From positions 1 through 25,166 of the IMG/VR virus record IMGVR_UViG_3300010373_000127: DNA of 25,166 nt. One strand, written 5' to 3'. Of this stretch, positions 14,823 to 21,175 are shown in pieces. A program made the position numbers and the translations under genes. The notes below the pieces were generated by a model, which saw nothing but the letters and a program-made list of their open reading frames with translations, did not search any database and had not been told where the DNA came from. How positions within the stretch are numbered: position 1 is the stretch's first letter; each line of letters opens with the position of its first letter. The stretch is from a virus.

Positions 14823-15536
14823 TTATTGTTCCTTATAATCATCTATAAATGCTAATACATCATTAAATTTGCGCCAAGGTATATTAGTAAGATTTGGGAA
14901 TTTAAATTGTTCTAATATCTTATCAGCTAGTTCTTTATTGCCATTCAATTTTGCCCTGAGCAACCCGCATTGTTTTTCGCTGATGAATTCATTGGTGATC
15001 ATAGCAACATTTTGTGACATAGTTTGTTTTGCTTCAGGTATAACATCAGTATGCCCTTCATTAAAGTCAGTCGGATCGTCGGCGGCAGCCAATCCACAGA
15101 TCATCAAGGCATTATATCTTCTATGGTAGGTTGTTGAGCCACCCCACGCTTGATCTGGATTGCTGTTAAGCAGCGCTGAGCAATAGCCATTCCATTGAGA
15201 TTGATCCATGCGAGCGACAATGTAATCAGGGAGCACAGGGATTGATTTTGGAGTTAGGGTTGATTCAATGCATTTCCACTGACCACTTTCTGGATGATCC
15301 AACCGCGTGAATATAGTTCCTCGATCGTATCCCCCATCAACACCCTCAGTAAGAATAATGCCATAAGGAGAGAGCATTTTTTGTATTTGGCTCAGAATGC
15401 CAGGAAGCGTGGCGTAGGTATTTCTATTGGATTTTGAATCTTTTCCAATCACTACACCATGTTCTTTATGCATGGCAAGCAATTGTCCCATGAGTATTGA
15501 TATGTCTTCTGATTGATTGTGGTCGCTTCTGTACAT
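14823..15536 (-). CDS. erf: ERF-family single-strand annealing recombination protein
   Basis: A 237-residue product with AGGAAA before the ATG. Residues about 38-60 (NTYATLPGILSQIQKMLSPYG), 'RLDHPESGQWKCIESTL' (about 78-94), GGSTTYHRRYNAL (132-144) and 'DDPTDFN' (153-159) match the ERF superfamily pattern, in which 'G(S/T)-x-x-TY-x-RRY-x-L' is the most conserved part. The C-terminal domain (about 175-237) is a small helical module with 'SEKQCGLLRAKL' and 'WRKFNDVLAFID'. The protein would anneal complementary ssDNA during phage recombination, with a RusA-like resolvase at 18142 as a possible later partner. First recombination gene of the minus-strand operon. Confidence 0.8.
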   Translation of the reverse strand: MYRSDHNQSEDISILMGQLLAMHKEHGVVIGKDSKSNRNTYATLPGILSQIQKMLSPYGIILTEGVDGGYDRGTIFTRLDHPESGQWKCIESTLTPKSIPVLPDYIVARMDQSQWNGYCSALLNSNPDQAWGGSTTYHRRYNALMICGLAAADDPTDFNEGHTDVIPEAKQTMSQNVAMITNEFISEKQCGLLRAKLNGNKELADKILEQFKFPNLTNIPWRKFNDVLAFIDDYKEQ

Positions 15537-15583
15537 GTACTTATTTCCTATTACTTAAAAACTATTTTTTAATTGTTTTTCAG

Positions 15584-15630
15584 CTTGTCCCCTAAGATGC
15601 ATTACGCGTTGATGAACCATAAGGGACAAG
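15584..15630. repeat. Inverted repeat CTTGTCCC / GGGACAAG upstream of the ERF operon
   Basis: CTTGTCCC (15584-15591) and GGGACAAG (15623-15630) form an 8-bp perfect stem around 31 nt, in the leader between the 14823-15536 gene and the 15700-15834 gene. It may act as an attenuator, an operator pair, or a terminator of the upstream minus genes. Confidence 0.5.
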
Positions 15631-15632
15631 TG

Positions 15633-15695
15633 TTAAGTATGCACAGATTAATGATTCGATTTTAGAGGTATTTACATTATTGCGCACATACTTAA
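15633..15695. repeat. Inverted repeat TTAAGTATG / CATACTTAA
   Basis: TTAAGTATG (15633-15641) and CATACTTAA (15687-15695) are exact 9-bp inverted copies, 54 bp apart start to start. The flanks also repeat: an ACAGATTAA block follows the left copy and, on the other strand, precedes the right one, so each arm carries the same two words in different order. A looping operator is one reading. Confidence 0.45.
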
Positions 15696-15699
15696 TCTG

Positions 15700-15834
15700 T
15701 TATTCAATTTTCCAATCCTTACCCGATGCAATCTCATATATTTTTATGCCAATAGCAATAAACAGTAAACAATCTCCAGCAATTGCTCCACCAATCTTCC
15801 AATATTCTATTGGTATAAAAAATAGTGTTCCCAT
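15700..15834 (-). CDS. Small membrane protein (44 residues)
   Basis: Start ATG at 15834 overlaps the TGA of the upstream 97-residue gene as TGATG, so translation is likely coupled. The product starts MGTLFFIPIEYWKIGGAIAG and has one hydrophobic segment (about residues 15-31, 'GAIAGDCLLFIAIGIKI') with a Lys/Glu tail. No role is recognised. It belongs to the divergent minus-strand operon that starts beside the triple operator. Confidence 0.55.
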   Translation of the reverse strand: MGTLFFIPIEYWKIGGAIAGDCLLFIAIGIKIYEIASGKDWKIE

Positions 15835-16127
15835 CAGCTAAAATGCTTTACTAGTAAACCAACTCCAGCTCCAATACCAGCGGTACATCCAGCAACCAAC
15901 CAAATACAACAACATCGCTTCCTGCGATTAATGCGATCTCGTTGCTTGGCTGTTCTATAAATATCAGGATTAATATATACCATGTGATTTCGTGGTGGTC
16001 GGGGCTCAAAGACAATCATTGTTCTTGTTGATGTGGTATGAATTACCGGCTTTGATGCCGCGGGCATAATTGGCGGGAATATTGATGGAAATACGCCCAT
16101 AAAGAACATCACATATTTCATATTCAT
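15834..16127 (-). CDS. Small secreted-anchored protein of the divergent switch operon
   Basis: A 97-residue product with GGGG 8 bases before ATG. The N-terminus is hydrophobic like a signal sequence (MNMKYVMFFMGVFPSIFPPIMPA), residues about 25-70 are polar with Pro and Arg, and the C-terminus has a basic stretch then a Cys-rich hydrophobic segment (RRKRCCCIWLVAGCTAGIGAG) ending in KHFS. The same order of parts occurs in the small proteins at 20555, 20789 and 21264. It is divergent from the HTH gene, and its promoter is flanked by shared operators, so it is probably the first gene of a repressor-controlled leftward operon. Function unknown. Confidence 0.6.
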   Translation of the reverse strand: MNMKYVMFFMGVFPSIFPPIMPAASKPVIHTTSTRTMIVFEPRPPRNHMVYINPDIYRTAKQRDRINRRKRCCCIWLVAGCTAGIGAGVGLLVKHFS

Positions 16128-16167
16128 AATTCATACCCCTAACTATTGACACAATGTATATACACTA

Positions 16168-16238
16168 AATATAACAAATATAAGCGAAATTGCAAACAAT
16201 TAAGCGAAATGTTACACTATTAAGTGTATTTATATAAT
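16168..16238. promoter_or_regulatory. Divergent promoter region with three 20-bp-spaced operator hexamers
   Basis: On the plus strand TAAGCG at 16181, TAAGCG at 16201 and TAAGTG at 16221 recur with exact 20-bp spacing. For the minus gene at 16127, -35 TTGCAA (16195-16190) and -10 TATATT (16173-16168) are 16 bp apart, with hexamers on each side of the -35. For the plus HTH gene, a perfect -10 TATAAT (16233-16238) follows the third hexamer directly. A protein bound here could block both promoters, as in phage genetic switches. Confidence 0.72.
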
Positions 16239-16254
16239 CAGGAAAGGGAGTTTT

Positions 16255-16458
16255 ATGGATTATCGAGAAAAACTGAGAGAGAGATTTATGGCTATTTTGA
16301 GCCACAAGCCACAAAATATGACCGCTATTGCCAAGGATATAGGAGTAAGCAATGAGCTTGTTCGCCATTTTCTTGGGGGAGCGCGCAATACGCAACTTAG
16401 GTCCGTATCAAGAATTGAAGCGTGGATAATTTCACAAGAAAAAGCGATTAAAAAGTGA
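16255..16458 (+). CDS. Small helix-turn-helix regulator (candidate phage repressor)
   Basis: A 67-residue protein with GGAAAGGGAG before the ATG. Residues about 23-41 (MTAIAKDIGVSNELVRHFL) form a helix-turn-helix: AIAKDIG as helix 2, VSNELVRHFL as recognition helix, followed by 'GGARNTQLRSVSRIEAWI' as helices 4-5. This is the Cro/C1 family order, shortened to a bare DNA-binding domain with no dimerisation or protease-sensing region. It sits next to three operator hexamers that recur at two other promoters. It is the best candidate for the protein that binds CACTTA/CGCTTA sites. A stand-alone Cro-like role is also possible. Confidence 0.72.
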   Translation: MDYREKLRERFMAILSHKPQNMTAIAKDIGVSNELVRHFLGGARNTQLRSVSRIEAWIISQEKAIKK

Positions 16459-16586
16459 GCTGTAGACAAATTGGCAACGACTGAAATGTCGATTGGGCTT
16501 GATTATTCAATAAAATGTCCGTACAATACTGGCACCTAATGAAGGTGTTGCGCATCTTCAACGGAGAATAGTATTACCATTAAGCA

Positions 16587-16618
16587 GTAAATCCCATATC
16601 AGTTAATACAGGATTTAC
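16587..16618. repeat. Inverted repeat GTAAATCC / GGATTTAC in the replication leader
   Basis: GTAAATCC (16587-16594) pairs with GGATTTAC (16611-16618) around a 16-nt loop and is followed by AT-rich sequence ending in TTAATTTT. It could be a weak terminator for the HTH gene or a regulatory hairpin. Confidence 0.4.
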
Positions 16619-16809
16619 ACTTAATTTTAACAACCAGAAAGTTATTAATGGGTCCTTGTTATTGTTGTATCACGAGCAATATATACGCACATAAACCAAC
16701 TCTCACATCGATTTTTTGTTTTGTATTAACGCAAGTTTCAAATCAAACTAGCCAAGTCAATCATCAGTCCCAGAAGACCTTAATTTCGGCGTTTCAATTT
16801 GTATTAGAT

Positions 16810-16838
16810 TCAACAAAGCTAGGCTTTTATCGCATAAT
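16810..16838 (+). promoter_or_regulatory. Candidate promoter for the replication gene
   Basis: TCAACA (16810-16815, 4 of 6), 17-bp spacer, CATAAT (16833-16838, 5 of 6), 36 bp before the ATG at 16875. An AGGAG lies 10 bases before that ATG. A fourth operator-like site lies in the first codons of the gene. Confidence 0.4.
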
Positions 16839-16874
16839 TCGCAATAACCGTGCCGTGCCAGGAGATTTTAGTAT

Positions 16875-18170
16875 ATGAGAGTGCGTAAACAAAATCAAGC
16901 GTTTTTAAGCGAAATTGTAGAAGTTTCCGCAAAAGTGCGGGAAAATCCTCGTGCCTATTTTGAATCACTCACGCTTAAGCAGCGCAAACTCCTCAACGGG
17001 ATCTTGAATTATTATTACCGCAAGGGTAAGGCGTATATGCGTCAAGATACGCTTGCTAAGTTTGCGGGATATAAAAGCCGTCAGCATGTGAATATGTTGT
17101 TGGGTAAGTTTATTGAAGATGGAATTATCGCATCAAATTATCGCCATATGACATCATGTGAGTACAAAGTCGCACCATTCTTTGATGACTTCAAAATTCG
17201 GGCACTTTTAAGACCACTTTTGTCAGCCTTCGTAGTGTTCCCAATTCATCTGCTGGACGCGTTTTTAGGACTTCGGACACAAAATGTTAGTAATTATATT
17301 TATATAATCGATCGATCGAATCAATTTGATCAAAAAGTTATAAACAGCGCGCGCGCACGTACGCGAGGGGGCACAGTTTCGACCGATTTGAAAAAAAATG
17401 GAGCAAGTAGAATGATTGCCGACTATGTAAACGATATCGATTCGATCGAATTGAGCATTGCAGATAAGATCGCACTGTCTCGTTACAGCAAGCAAGCGGT
17501 TGAGTATTCCTTGATGCAGCTCAAGAAAAAAGACGGTGTATCCAACCCTGTGGCATACATGGTTGTTTGTTGTAAGTCATTTCAAGAGAAGAAGGCCACT
17601 GGCAAGCAAACTAAATCAACCCAAACTCGTCCACAGCGCGCCCCTGAACCGCCAAGAGAAGTGCGAGATACTTCTTTCTGGAAAAAAGACTCGGATAACA
17701 TGGCACACATTGATATTGTTTCCATGGCCGCGCATTTACAGAAATCTGAAGGCATCTTGGGCAAATCCTGGACCGCTATTTACATGGACAAATACCGAGC
17801 CGCGCTTGCCCAACACGATCAATCAACCTGTCACCTGTGCTTAGATCATGGCCCGGATTATCGCAAGTCTATCGAATCCCATAAAGCGAGTGGTGATCCC
17901 AAACCGTCATTAGAAGGGCCAACATCACCTGCTTTTTCAGTCAACCAAACACCAAGAGAAAAAATGGCCGAGCTGGCCACCCGCGCTCTCGAGAGACAAA
18001 AATCAGAGAATATGCCAAACTTGACCATGGAGAGACGTGCAGTAGGGGCCCCCTCGCCAATGACCCACTCGCTATCCGCCCGAACGCCCGAAATCCAATC
18101 GACGATAAATTTGGATGAGCCGGAACCAAGTGGAGGATATGATGAGTCTGAATATGAGGAAATCTTCTAA
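16875..18170 (+). CDS. Winged-helix replication-initiator-like protein
   Basis: A 431-residue protein. Residues about 32-92 (LTLKQRKLLNGILNYYYRKG, 'MRQDTLAKFAGYKSRQHVNM', 'LLGKFIEDGIIASNYRH') look like a winged helix with a helix-turn-helix and an 'EDGII' wing, as in phage and plasmid replication initiators. Residues about 205-236 (ALSRYSKQAVEYSLMQLKKK, then 'GVSNPVAYMVVCCKS') resemble the 'NP-x-x-Y' segment found in RepA/O-like proteins. The C-terminal third is Pro/Ser/Glu-rich, polar and probably disordered, with an acidic tail (DESEYEEIF) that could recruit a host helicase loader. A region rich in GATC/CGATCG and a GC-alternating tract inside the gene could be the origin. It overlaps the RusA gene. 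A transcription-factor role is the main alternative. Confidence 0.55.
   Translation: MRVRKQNQAFLSEIVEVSAKVRENPRAYFESLTLKQRKLLNGILNYYYRKGKAYMRQDTLAKFAGYKSRQHVNMLLGKFIEDGIIASNYRHMTSCEYKVAPFFDDFKIRALLRPLLSAFVVFPIHLLDAFLGLRTQNVSNYIYIIDRSNQFDQKVINSARARTRGGTVSTDLKKNGASRMIADYVNDIDSIELSIADKIALSRYSKQAVEYSLMQLKKKDGVSNPVAYMVVCCKSFQEKKATGKQTKSTQTRPQRAPEPPREVRDTSFWKKDSDNMAHIDIVSMAAHLQKSEGILGKSWTAIYMDKYRAALAQHDQSTCHLCLDHGPDYRKSIESHKASGDPKPSLEGPTSPAFSVNQTPREKMAELATRALERQKSENMPNLTMERRAVGAPSPMTHSLSARTPEIQSTINLDEPEPSGGYDESEYEEIF
16896..16917 (+). promoter_or_regulatory. Operator-like site inside the 5' end of the replication gene
   Basis: CAAGCG (16896-16901) and TAAGCG (16906-16911) are 10 bp apart. Bases 16901-16917 are identical to 5076-5092, a 17-bp exact match to the operator before the 4851-5045 gene. 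The location, about 25-40 bp inside the coding region, could block elongation or give autoregulation. Confidence 0.45.
17307..17451. other. Candidate replication origin inside the initiator-like gene
   Basis: Within 145 bp are: an AT-rich stretch leading into triple-overlapping ATCGATCGATCGAAT (17307-17321), a TTGATC, a 19-base alternating GC tract (17347-17365), an A8 run near 17392, and a 12-bp palindrome ATTCGATCGAAT (17440-17451). Lambda-type phages place their origin inside the O initiator gene, and this cluster is the strongest such candidate here. No true iterons are seen, so confidence is low. Confidence 0.3.
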
Positions 18171-18585
18171 CTCAATCGAAATTCAAGAGCCGATTATTTA
18201 TACGATACCCACGGACCCAATTGCCTGGGCCCGGGCGGTACCTACGCGGCGTCATGCCATGTGGGATTCTCAAAAGCAACTCAAACTCTATCTCGGATTA
18301 TTTATCACCAAGTGCCACGGAGACCGTCCGTTTTACCAAGGACCACTCCAACTCAACGCCACGTTCTTCATGCCCATGAACCAAAAGATGCTCAAGTATG
18401 CAGATAAATATGAAAACAGTTGGTATGATCAGCGTCCCGATTTTGATAATCTCATCAAGCTCATAGCGGACACTTGCAATGGCATTCTCTATGAAGACGA
18501 CAAAACAATATGCGCATCCAACATCAAGAAGGTCTATAGCGCTAACCCCAGAACAGAATTTACCATCATACAACTCACTCAATAA
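18142..18585 (+). CDS. rusA: RusA-family Holliday junction resolvase
   Basis: I choose ATG 18142, 5 bases after GGAGG; ATG at 18139 is too close and one at 18115 has no ribosome site. The 147-residue product has an N-terminal 'PTDPIAWARAVPTRRHAMWD', a basic strand-rich core, and the RusA signature RPDFDN (98-103), then 'LIKLIADTCNGILYEDDKTI' with Asp110, Asp119 and Asp120. Asp100, Asp102 and Asp119/120 are the probable metal ligands (as Asp70, Asp72 and Asp91 in E. coli RusA). It would cut four-way junctions during recombination or packaging. It overlaps the replication gene by 29 bp, so both are likely co-translated. Confidence 0.85.
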   Translation: MSLNMRKSSNSIEIQEPIIYTIPTDPIAWARAVPTRRHAMWDSQKQLKLYLGLFITKCHGDRPFYQGPLQLNATFFMPMNQKMLKYADKYENSWYDQRPDFDNLIKLIADTCNGILYEDDKTICASNIKKVYSANPRTEFTIIQLTQ

Positions 18586-18595
18586 CACGCATATT

Positions 18596-18636
18596 CACTT
18601 AAAAACATTGAAAAACGCTTAATAATGCGTTATTAT
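18596..18636 (+). promoter_or_regulatory. Promoter with paired operator before the putative small terminase gene
   Basis: CACTTA (18596-18601), TTGAAA -35 (18608-18613), CGCTTA (18616-18621), 17-bp spacer from -35 to TATTAT -10 (18631-18636). The hexamers are exactly 20 bp apart and straddle the -35 box, as at 5067-5106 and 16168-16238. This would put the packaging operon under the same regulator as the divergent switch. Confidence 0.72.
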
Positions 18637-18650
18637 ATATAAGGATATAC

Positions 18651-19157
18651 ATGGCCAGACCCAAAAAAGAGAAACTTGTTCATCATATCTCAACTGACAA
18701 AGAAAAGACAAAAATAGTTGATTTTTATACAGATATGTTATTTTTCAAAGAAAAGCCCGTATCTGAGGCATTTATTGAAAGACTCGCCCAACAGATGGTT
18801 GATTGGTCAAAGCAAGAGGATTCACTTCGCATAACTCAGTTCTTTAATAAGTGCGGTATACCCAACAGCATGCTGTATAAATGGATGGATCGATTTCCTG
18901 TGTTTAAGGCAGCCCACGAGTTCACCATGTCAGCACTTGCGGATAGAAGAGATATTGGCGCTCTTACTCGTAAATATGATGGTAATTACATAGAGAAATC
19001 TCTGGGAATGTATGATCCCGAGTATAGAAAGTTTATGGAATGGAGAGCGTCTTTAGCAGATAAGAATAAAGATGCTCAGGGTACATTGATGGTACAGATG
19101 ATGCCCGCTCCACAGACAGAGAGAGTGCCAATGAGAAGAAAGAAAGATGAGAATTGA
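18651..19157 (+). CDS. Putative terminase small subunit
   Basis: A 168-residue product beginning with a basic N-terminus (MARPKKEK). It has 'ITQFFNKCGIPNSMLYKWMD' (about 61-80), a helix-turn-helix-like segment typical of DNA-recognising small terminases, then 'FKAAHEFTMSALADRRDIGALTRKYDGNY', and 'YDPEYRKFMEWRASLADKN'. A charged basic tail ends it. It is the first gene of the operon that leads to the large subunit at 21482, and an operator-flanked promoter precedes it. Small terminases diverge widely, so this rests on position plus HTH; another DNA-binding regulator is possible. AAGGA lies 6-9 bases before ATG. Confidence 0.58.
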   Translation: MARPKKEKLVHHISTDKEKTKIVDFYTDMLFFKEKPVSEAFIERLAQQMVDWSKQEDSLRITQFFNKCGIPNSMLYKWMDRFPVFKAAHEFTMSALADRRDIGALTRKYDGNYIEKSLGMYDPEYRKFMEWRASLADKNKDAQGTLMVQMMPAPQTERVPMRRKKDEN

Positions 19158-19503
19158 TAATGATGGACCTTTTTTTACATGTCATAAATGTGGTAATGGG
19201 TTTAGAAATTTTGGAGGATGGGATTATATCGAACCAATGAGATTACTTCGGTATGAAATAGAATCCTGGTGGCTTGGTCATAGTGCTGACATAACAAAAT
19301 TTTATGGCTTTAGATCATGCCATGGATGCGAAGATTTTTTTTGGGGCTTACATGAAAGAAGTTTGCAATTTCGGTTTAGCCGTATTTGTTTTATTGGAAG
19401 AGAAAATGGAGCATCTCTTAGTTATATATTGAGATCCTGCATGAGAAGAAATAAGTTTGCATTGAGATGTTGGATAAGAGAAGAATTGGGAATTAAACTA
19501 TGA
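19147..19503 (+). CDS. Small Cys-rich putative zinc-binding protein
   Basis: A 118-residue product that overlaps the previous gene by 11 bp and ends in an ATGA overlap with the next, so translational coupling is likely. Residues about 12-15 (CHKC) and 58-61 (CHGC) form a pair of CxxC knuckles, as in zinc ribbons. Between them are 'NFGGWDYIEPMRLLRYEIES' and 'ADITKFYGFRS'; after them a Trp, Arg and Phe-rich stretch (SLQFRFSRICFIGREN) and a basic helical C-terminus. It is likely a DNA- or RNA-associated protein, but no family is recognised. Confidence 0.55.
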   Translation: MRIDNDGPFFTCHKCGNGFRNFGGWDYIEPMRLLRYEIESWWLGHSADITKFYGFRSCHGCEDFFWGLHERSLQFRFSRICFIGRENGASLSYILRSCMRRNKFALRCWIREELGIKL

Positions 19504-19790
19504 GTTCAATAAACAAAAATGCCAGTAAAATTGATTTCATAAAATCAATCATAAAAAATTTACAGAAAATAACAACGGATCAATTGCCGGTTGTGGATAT
19601 ATGTAAAAAGGCAATAGAAGAAGCTGGGTGTGATATAAGCTGCAAGGCGACTTGTAAGGCTGATCAGTGCGATGTTCTTAATGATATGAATTTAGCCAGA
19701 ATTCATCTAAATAGGCATAGTGATAAATTGCATACCATTATTAGTCAGGTTGAATTGTTAGAATCATGCATAGGGAAACTATATGAATAA
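19500..19790 (+). CDS. Hypothetical small Cys-containing helical protein
   Basis: A 96-residue product starting in an ATGA overlap with the previous gene. N-terminal helix (FIKSIIKNLQKI), central Cys cluster (CKKAIEEAGCDISCKATCK, then ADQC), C-terminal helix with 'RIHLNRHSDKLHTIISQVEL'. Two CxxxC spacings and the loop between could bind a metal or form disulfides, but no known motif fits exactly. The next gene starts within its last codons. Confidence 0.55.
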   Translation: MSSINKNASKIDFIKSIIKNLQKITTDQLPVVDICKKAIEEAGCDISCKATCKADQCDVLNDMNLARIHLNRHSDKLHTIISQVELLESCIGKLYE

Positions 19791-20349
19791 AAATATACAT
19801 ATGCCTTTAGTTATTACTCAATCACCAGGCGATTATAATTTAAAAAATATCTCTGAGACTAATCAAACACTTCCAATTATGAAGTTCAATAGATATGGAG
19901 ATAAACAATTTTTTATTAGCATCACCACATGGACGGTCTTTATTATCGTTGTGGCTCTTTCGGGCATTCTTTTCATTAAATGGTTGCACGCATATATCAA
20001 GAATTCTATTCATGTTATGAGTGAAAACAGAGAAATAGATAAAAAAGAGCATGAACTGCAATTGGCTGAATATGAAATAAAAATGCAGAAAGAAAAAATG
20101 TATTATGCCGCTAATGAAGAAATATATTTTAGAAAGTCCATGGCGGAATTTATACAGCTAGCTAATCAGCTTAAGATTGAACTTGAAAATGATAAAATGT
20201 CCAAAAATTCAATAGAGGTAGTATTTATTAATCGTTTAACAACCCTCTATAAATCAATGGGATCTCGTAGAGATGAGATGTTGATTTATGCTCCTCAGCA
20301 TGAAGATGTAATTAAAACTTGCAGGATAAGATTGGGATATAAAAATTAG
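19783..20349 (+). CDS. Single-pass membrane protein with long cytoplasmic or periplasmic coiled coil
   Basis: A 188-residue product overlapping the preceding gene by 8 bp. Polar N-terminus (about 45 residues), one strong hydrophobic segment at about 47-67 (ISITTWTVFIIVVALSGILF), then a basic 'KWLHAYIKNS' and a long Glu/Lys helix (DKKEHELQLAEYEIKMQKEK) with helical C-terminus. There is no signal-peptidase site or lipobox. One-pass helices between the two terminase genes may serve in lysis or membrane association of packaging, but neither is shown. Family not recognised. Confidence 0.55.
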   Translation: MNKNIHMPLVITQSPGDYNLKNISETNQTLPIMKFNRYGDKQFFISITTWTVFIIVVALSGILFIKWLHAYIKNSIHVMSENREIDKKEHELQLAEYEIKMQKEKMYYAANEEIYFRKSMAEFIQLANQLKIELENDKMSKNSIEVVFINRLTTLYKSMGSRRDEMLIYAPQHEDVIKTCRIRLGYKN

Positions 20350-20376
20350 AATCTGCTCCATGGAAAGAAGTAAAAG

Positions 20377-20526
20377 ATGCAAGAAGAGTGTGATCGCGCA
20401 GTATGTATGAATCCACGCAAGATTGTAAAAAAAGAAGATGGGTCTGTAGATTATATTCAAGTATGCGAAGATTGCATGGCACGAGAAAAAGAGAGAATGT
20501 TTTACTTTGAATGTGTTAACCTATAG
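20377..20526 (+). CDS. Very small CxxC protein (49 residues)
   Basis: Read by eye from ATG 20377 (GGAAAGAAG lies upstream) to TAG 20526. Sequence: MQEECDRAVCMNPRKIVKKE, then DGSVDYIQVCEDCMAREKER, ending MFYFECVNL. Cys5, Cys10, Cys30, Cys33 and Cys46 are present; CxxxxC plus CxxC could form a four-Cys zinc knuckle. It lies between two genes on the same strand with no overlap, and the codon pattern looks like real coding. Function unknown. Confidence 0.5.
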   Translation: MQEECDRAVCMNPRKIVKKEDGSVDYIQVCEDCMAREKERMFYFECVNL

Positions 20527-20554
20527 GTGTATCTTATAATCGATGAGGTGCCCT

Positions 20555-20776
20555 ATGAATAAACTGATCTTATTGCTTCCACTTCTCTTATTTACATCGC
20601 TACGTGCAGACAAAGAGCGTGAGCGTTGGGAGAAAGAGCTTCGCGATAAAGAAGAGCGTCGCCAGGAATTAAGAAGCACTTGCTATAAAGTAGGGGCAGT
20701 ATCAGGCATATCTTCCTTTGTGGGAGGATCTCTGGCCGCATGGTTATTCTATTTCATACAATCCCGTAAAGACTGA
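20555..20776 (+). CDS. Small exported/anchored protein
   Basis: I choose ATG 20555, after GAGGTG, over ATG 20543. The 73-residue product has a classic signal sequence (MNKLILLLPLLLFTSLRADK; likely cleavage near Ala18), a strongly charged 30-residue helix (ERERWEKELRDKEERRQELR), one Cys, and a C-terminal hydrophobic segment (VSGISSFVGGSLAAWLFYF) with basic tail. This Cys-plus-hydrophobic tail order recurs in the genes at 15834, 20789 and 21264. An envelope or lysis role is plausible but not shown. Confidence 0.6.
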   Translation: MNKLILLLPLLLFTSLRADKERERWEKELRDKEERRQELRSTCYKVGAVSGISSFVGGSLAAWLFYFIQSRKD

Positions 20777-20788
20777 TATATCAAAACA

Positions 20789-21079
20789 ATGCGCGTATTT
20801 CTCTTGTTGTTCCTCTGTACCCTAAACTTGGCAATAAGAGAGATGCGCGCAGCTCATCATCAAAGAACATATGCGGTTGATTTCTCTCTTGAGATAACAG
20901 AGATTGCCATCGATAATATTCGAACCCTCCGAGCCCCCACCCCACTTCCTATCGCCCTTTCTCGTCCAGTCGTCGTTCGTCGGTCGGGATCATGCATATT
21001 CAGAGTCATATCTTTCTGTTATTGTGCGGGAGCCATAGCGGCAATTTCTTTCCTGTCTTGGAAGTATGGACACACTTGA
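20789..21079 (+). CDS. Small exported/anchored protein with Cys-flanked C-terminal segment
   Basis: A 96-residue product. N-terminal hydrophobic signal-like segment (MRVFLLLFLCTLNLA), a middle of 55 residues (Arg, Glu and Thr-rich), and a C-terminal 'CIFRVISFCYCAGAIAAISF' hydrophobic segment ending in 'WKYGHT'. The ribosome site is weak (no clear GGAG before ATG 20789), so translation may depend on the upstream gene. The order of parts matches the 97-residue protein at 15834-16127. No homologous family is recognised. Confidence 0.5.
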   Translation: MRVFLLLFLCTLNLAIREMRAAHHQRTYAVDFSLEITEIAIDNIRTLRAPTPLPIALSRPVVVRRSGSCIFRVISFCYCAGAIAAISFLSWKYGHT

Positions 21080-21175
21080 GTCTGATAATTTTCAAAGACT
21101 CTCATTATTTGCATTTTGCTCGCCTTATTTTTTTTATAGGGGTATCATGCTGGTGGGTAATTGGAGGAGTTGTTA

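Larger units (their letters stand above)
16459..16874 (+). other. 416-bp region without a convincing gene: leader of the replication gene
   Basis: No tRNA or convincing reading frame is seen. It contains the 8-bp inverted repeat at 16587-16618, a small CACCT-aatga-AGGTG hairpin near 16533-16547, a lone CACTTA (16618-16623), and a candidate promoter at 16810-16838. A 76-codon frame from 16648 ends in an ATGA overlap with the next gene but has unnatural composition and no ribosome site. Non-coding RNA, leader regulation or a degraded gene are all possible. Confidence 0.45.

Noticed and set aside
16459-16874. Possible tRNA or tmRNA in the gene-free region
   Set aside because: I could not fold an acceptor stem or find a T-loop consensus; only small hairpins are present.
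16648-16878. 76-codon plus-strand frame with ATGA overlap to the replication gene
   Set aside because: No ribosome site before ATG, odd composition rich in Cys, Ser, Thr and Gln, and no recognisable structure; the ATGA overlap can arise by chance.
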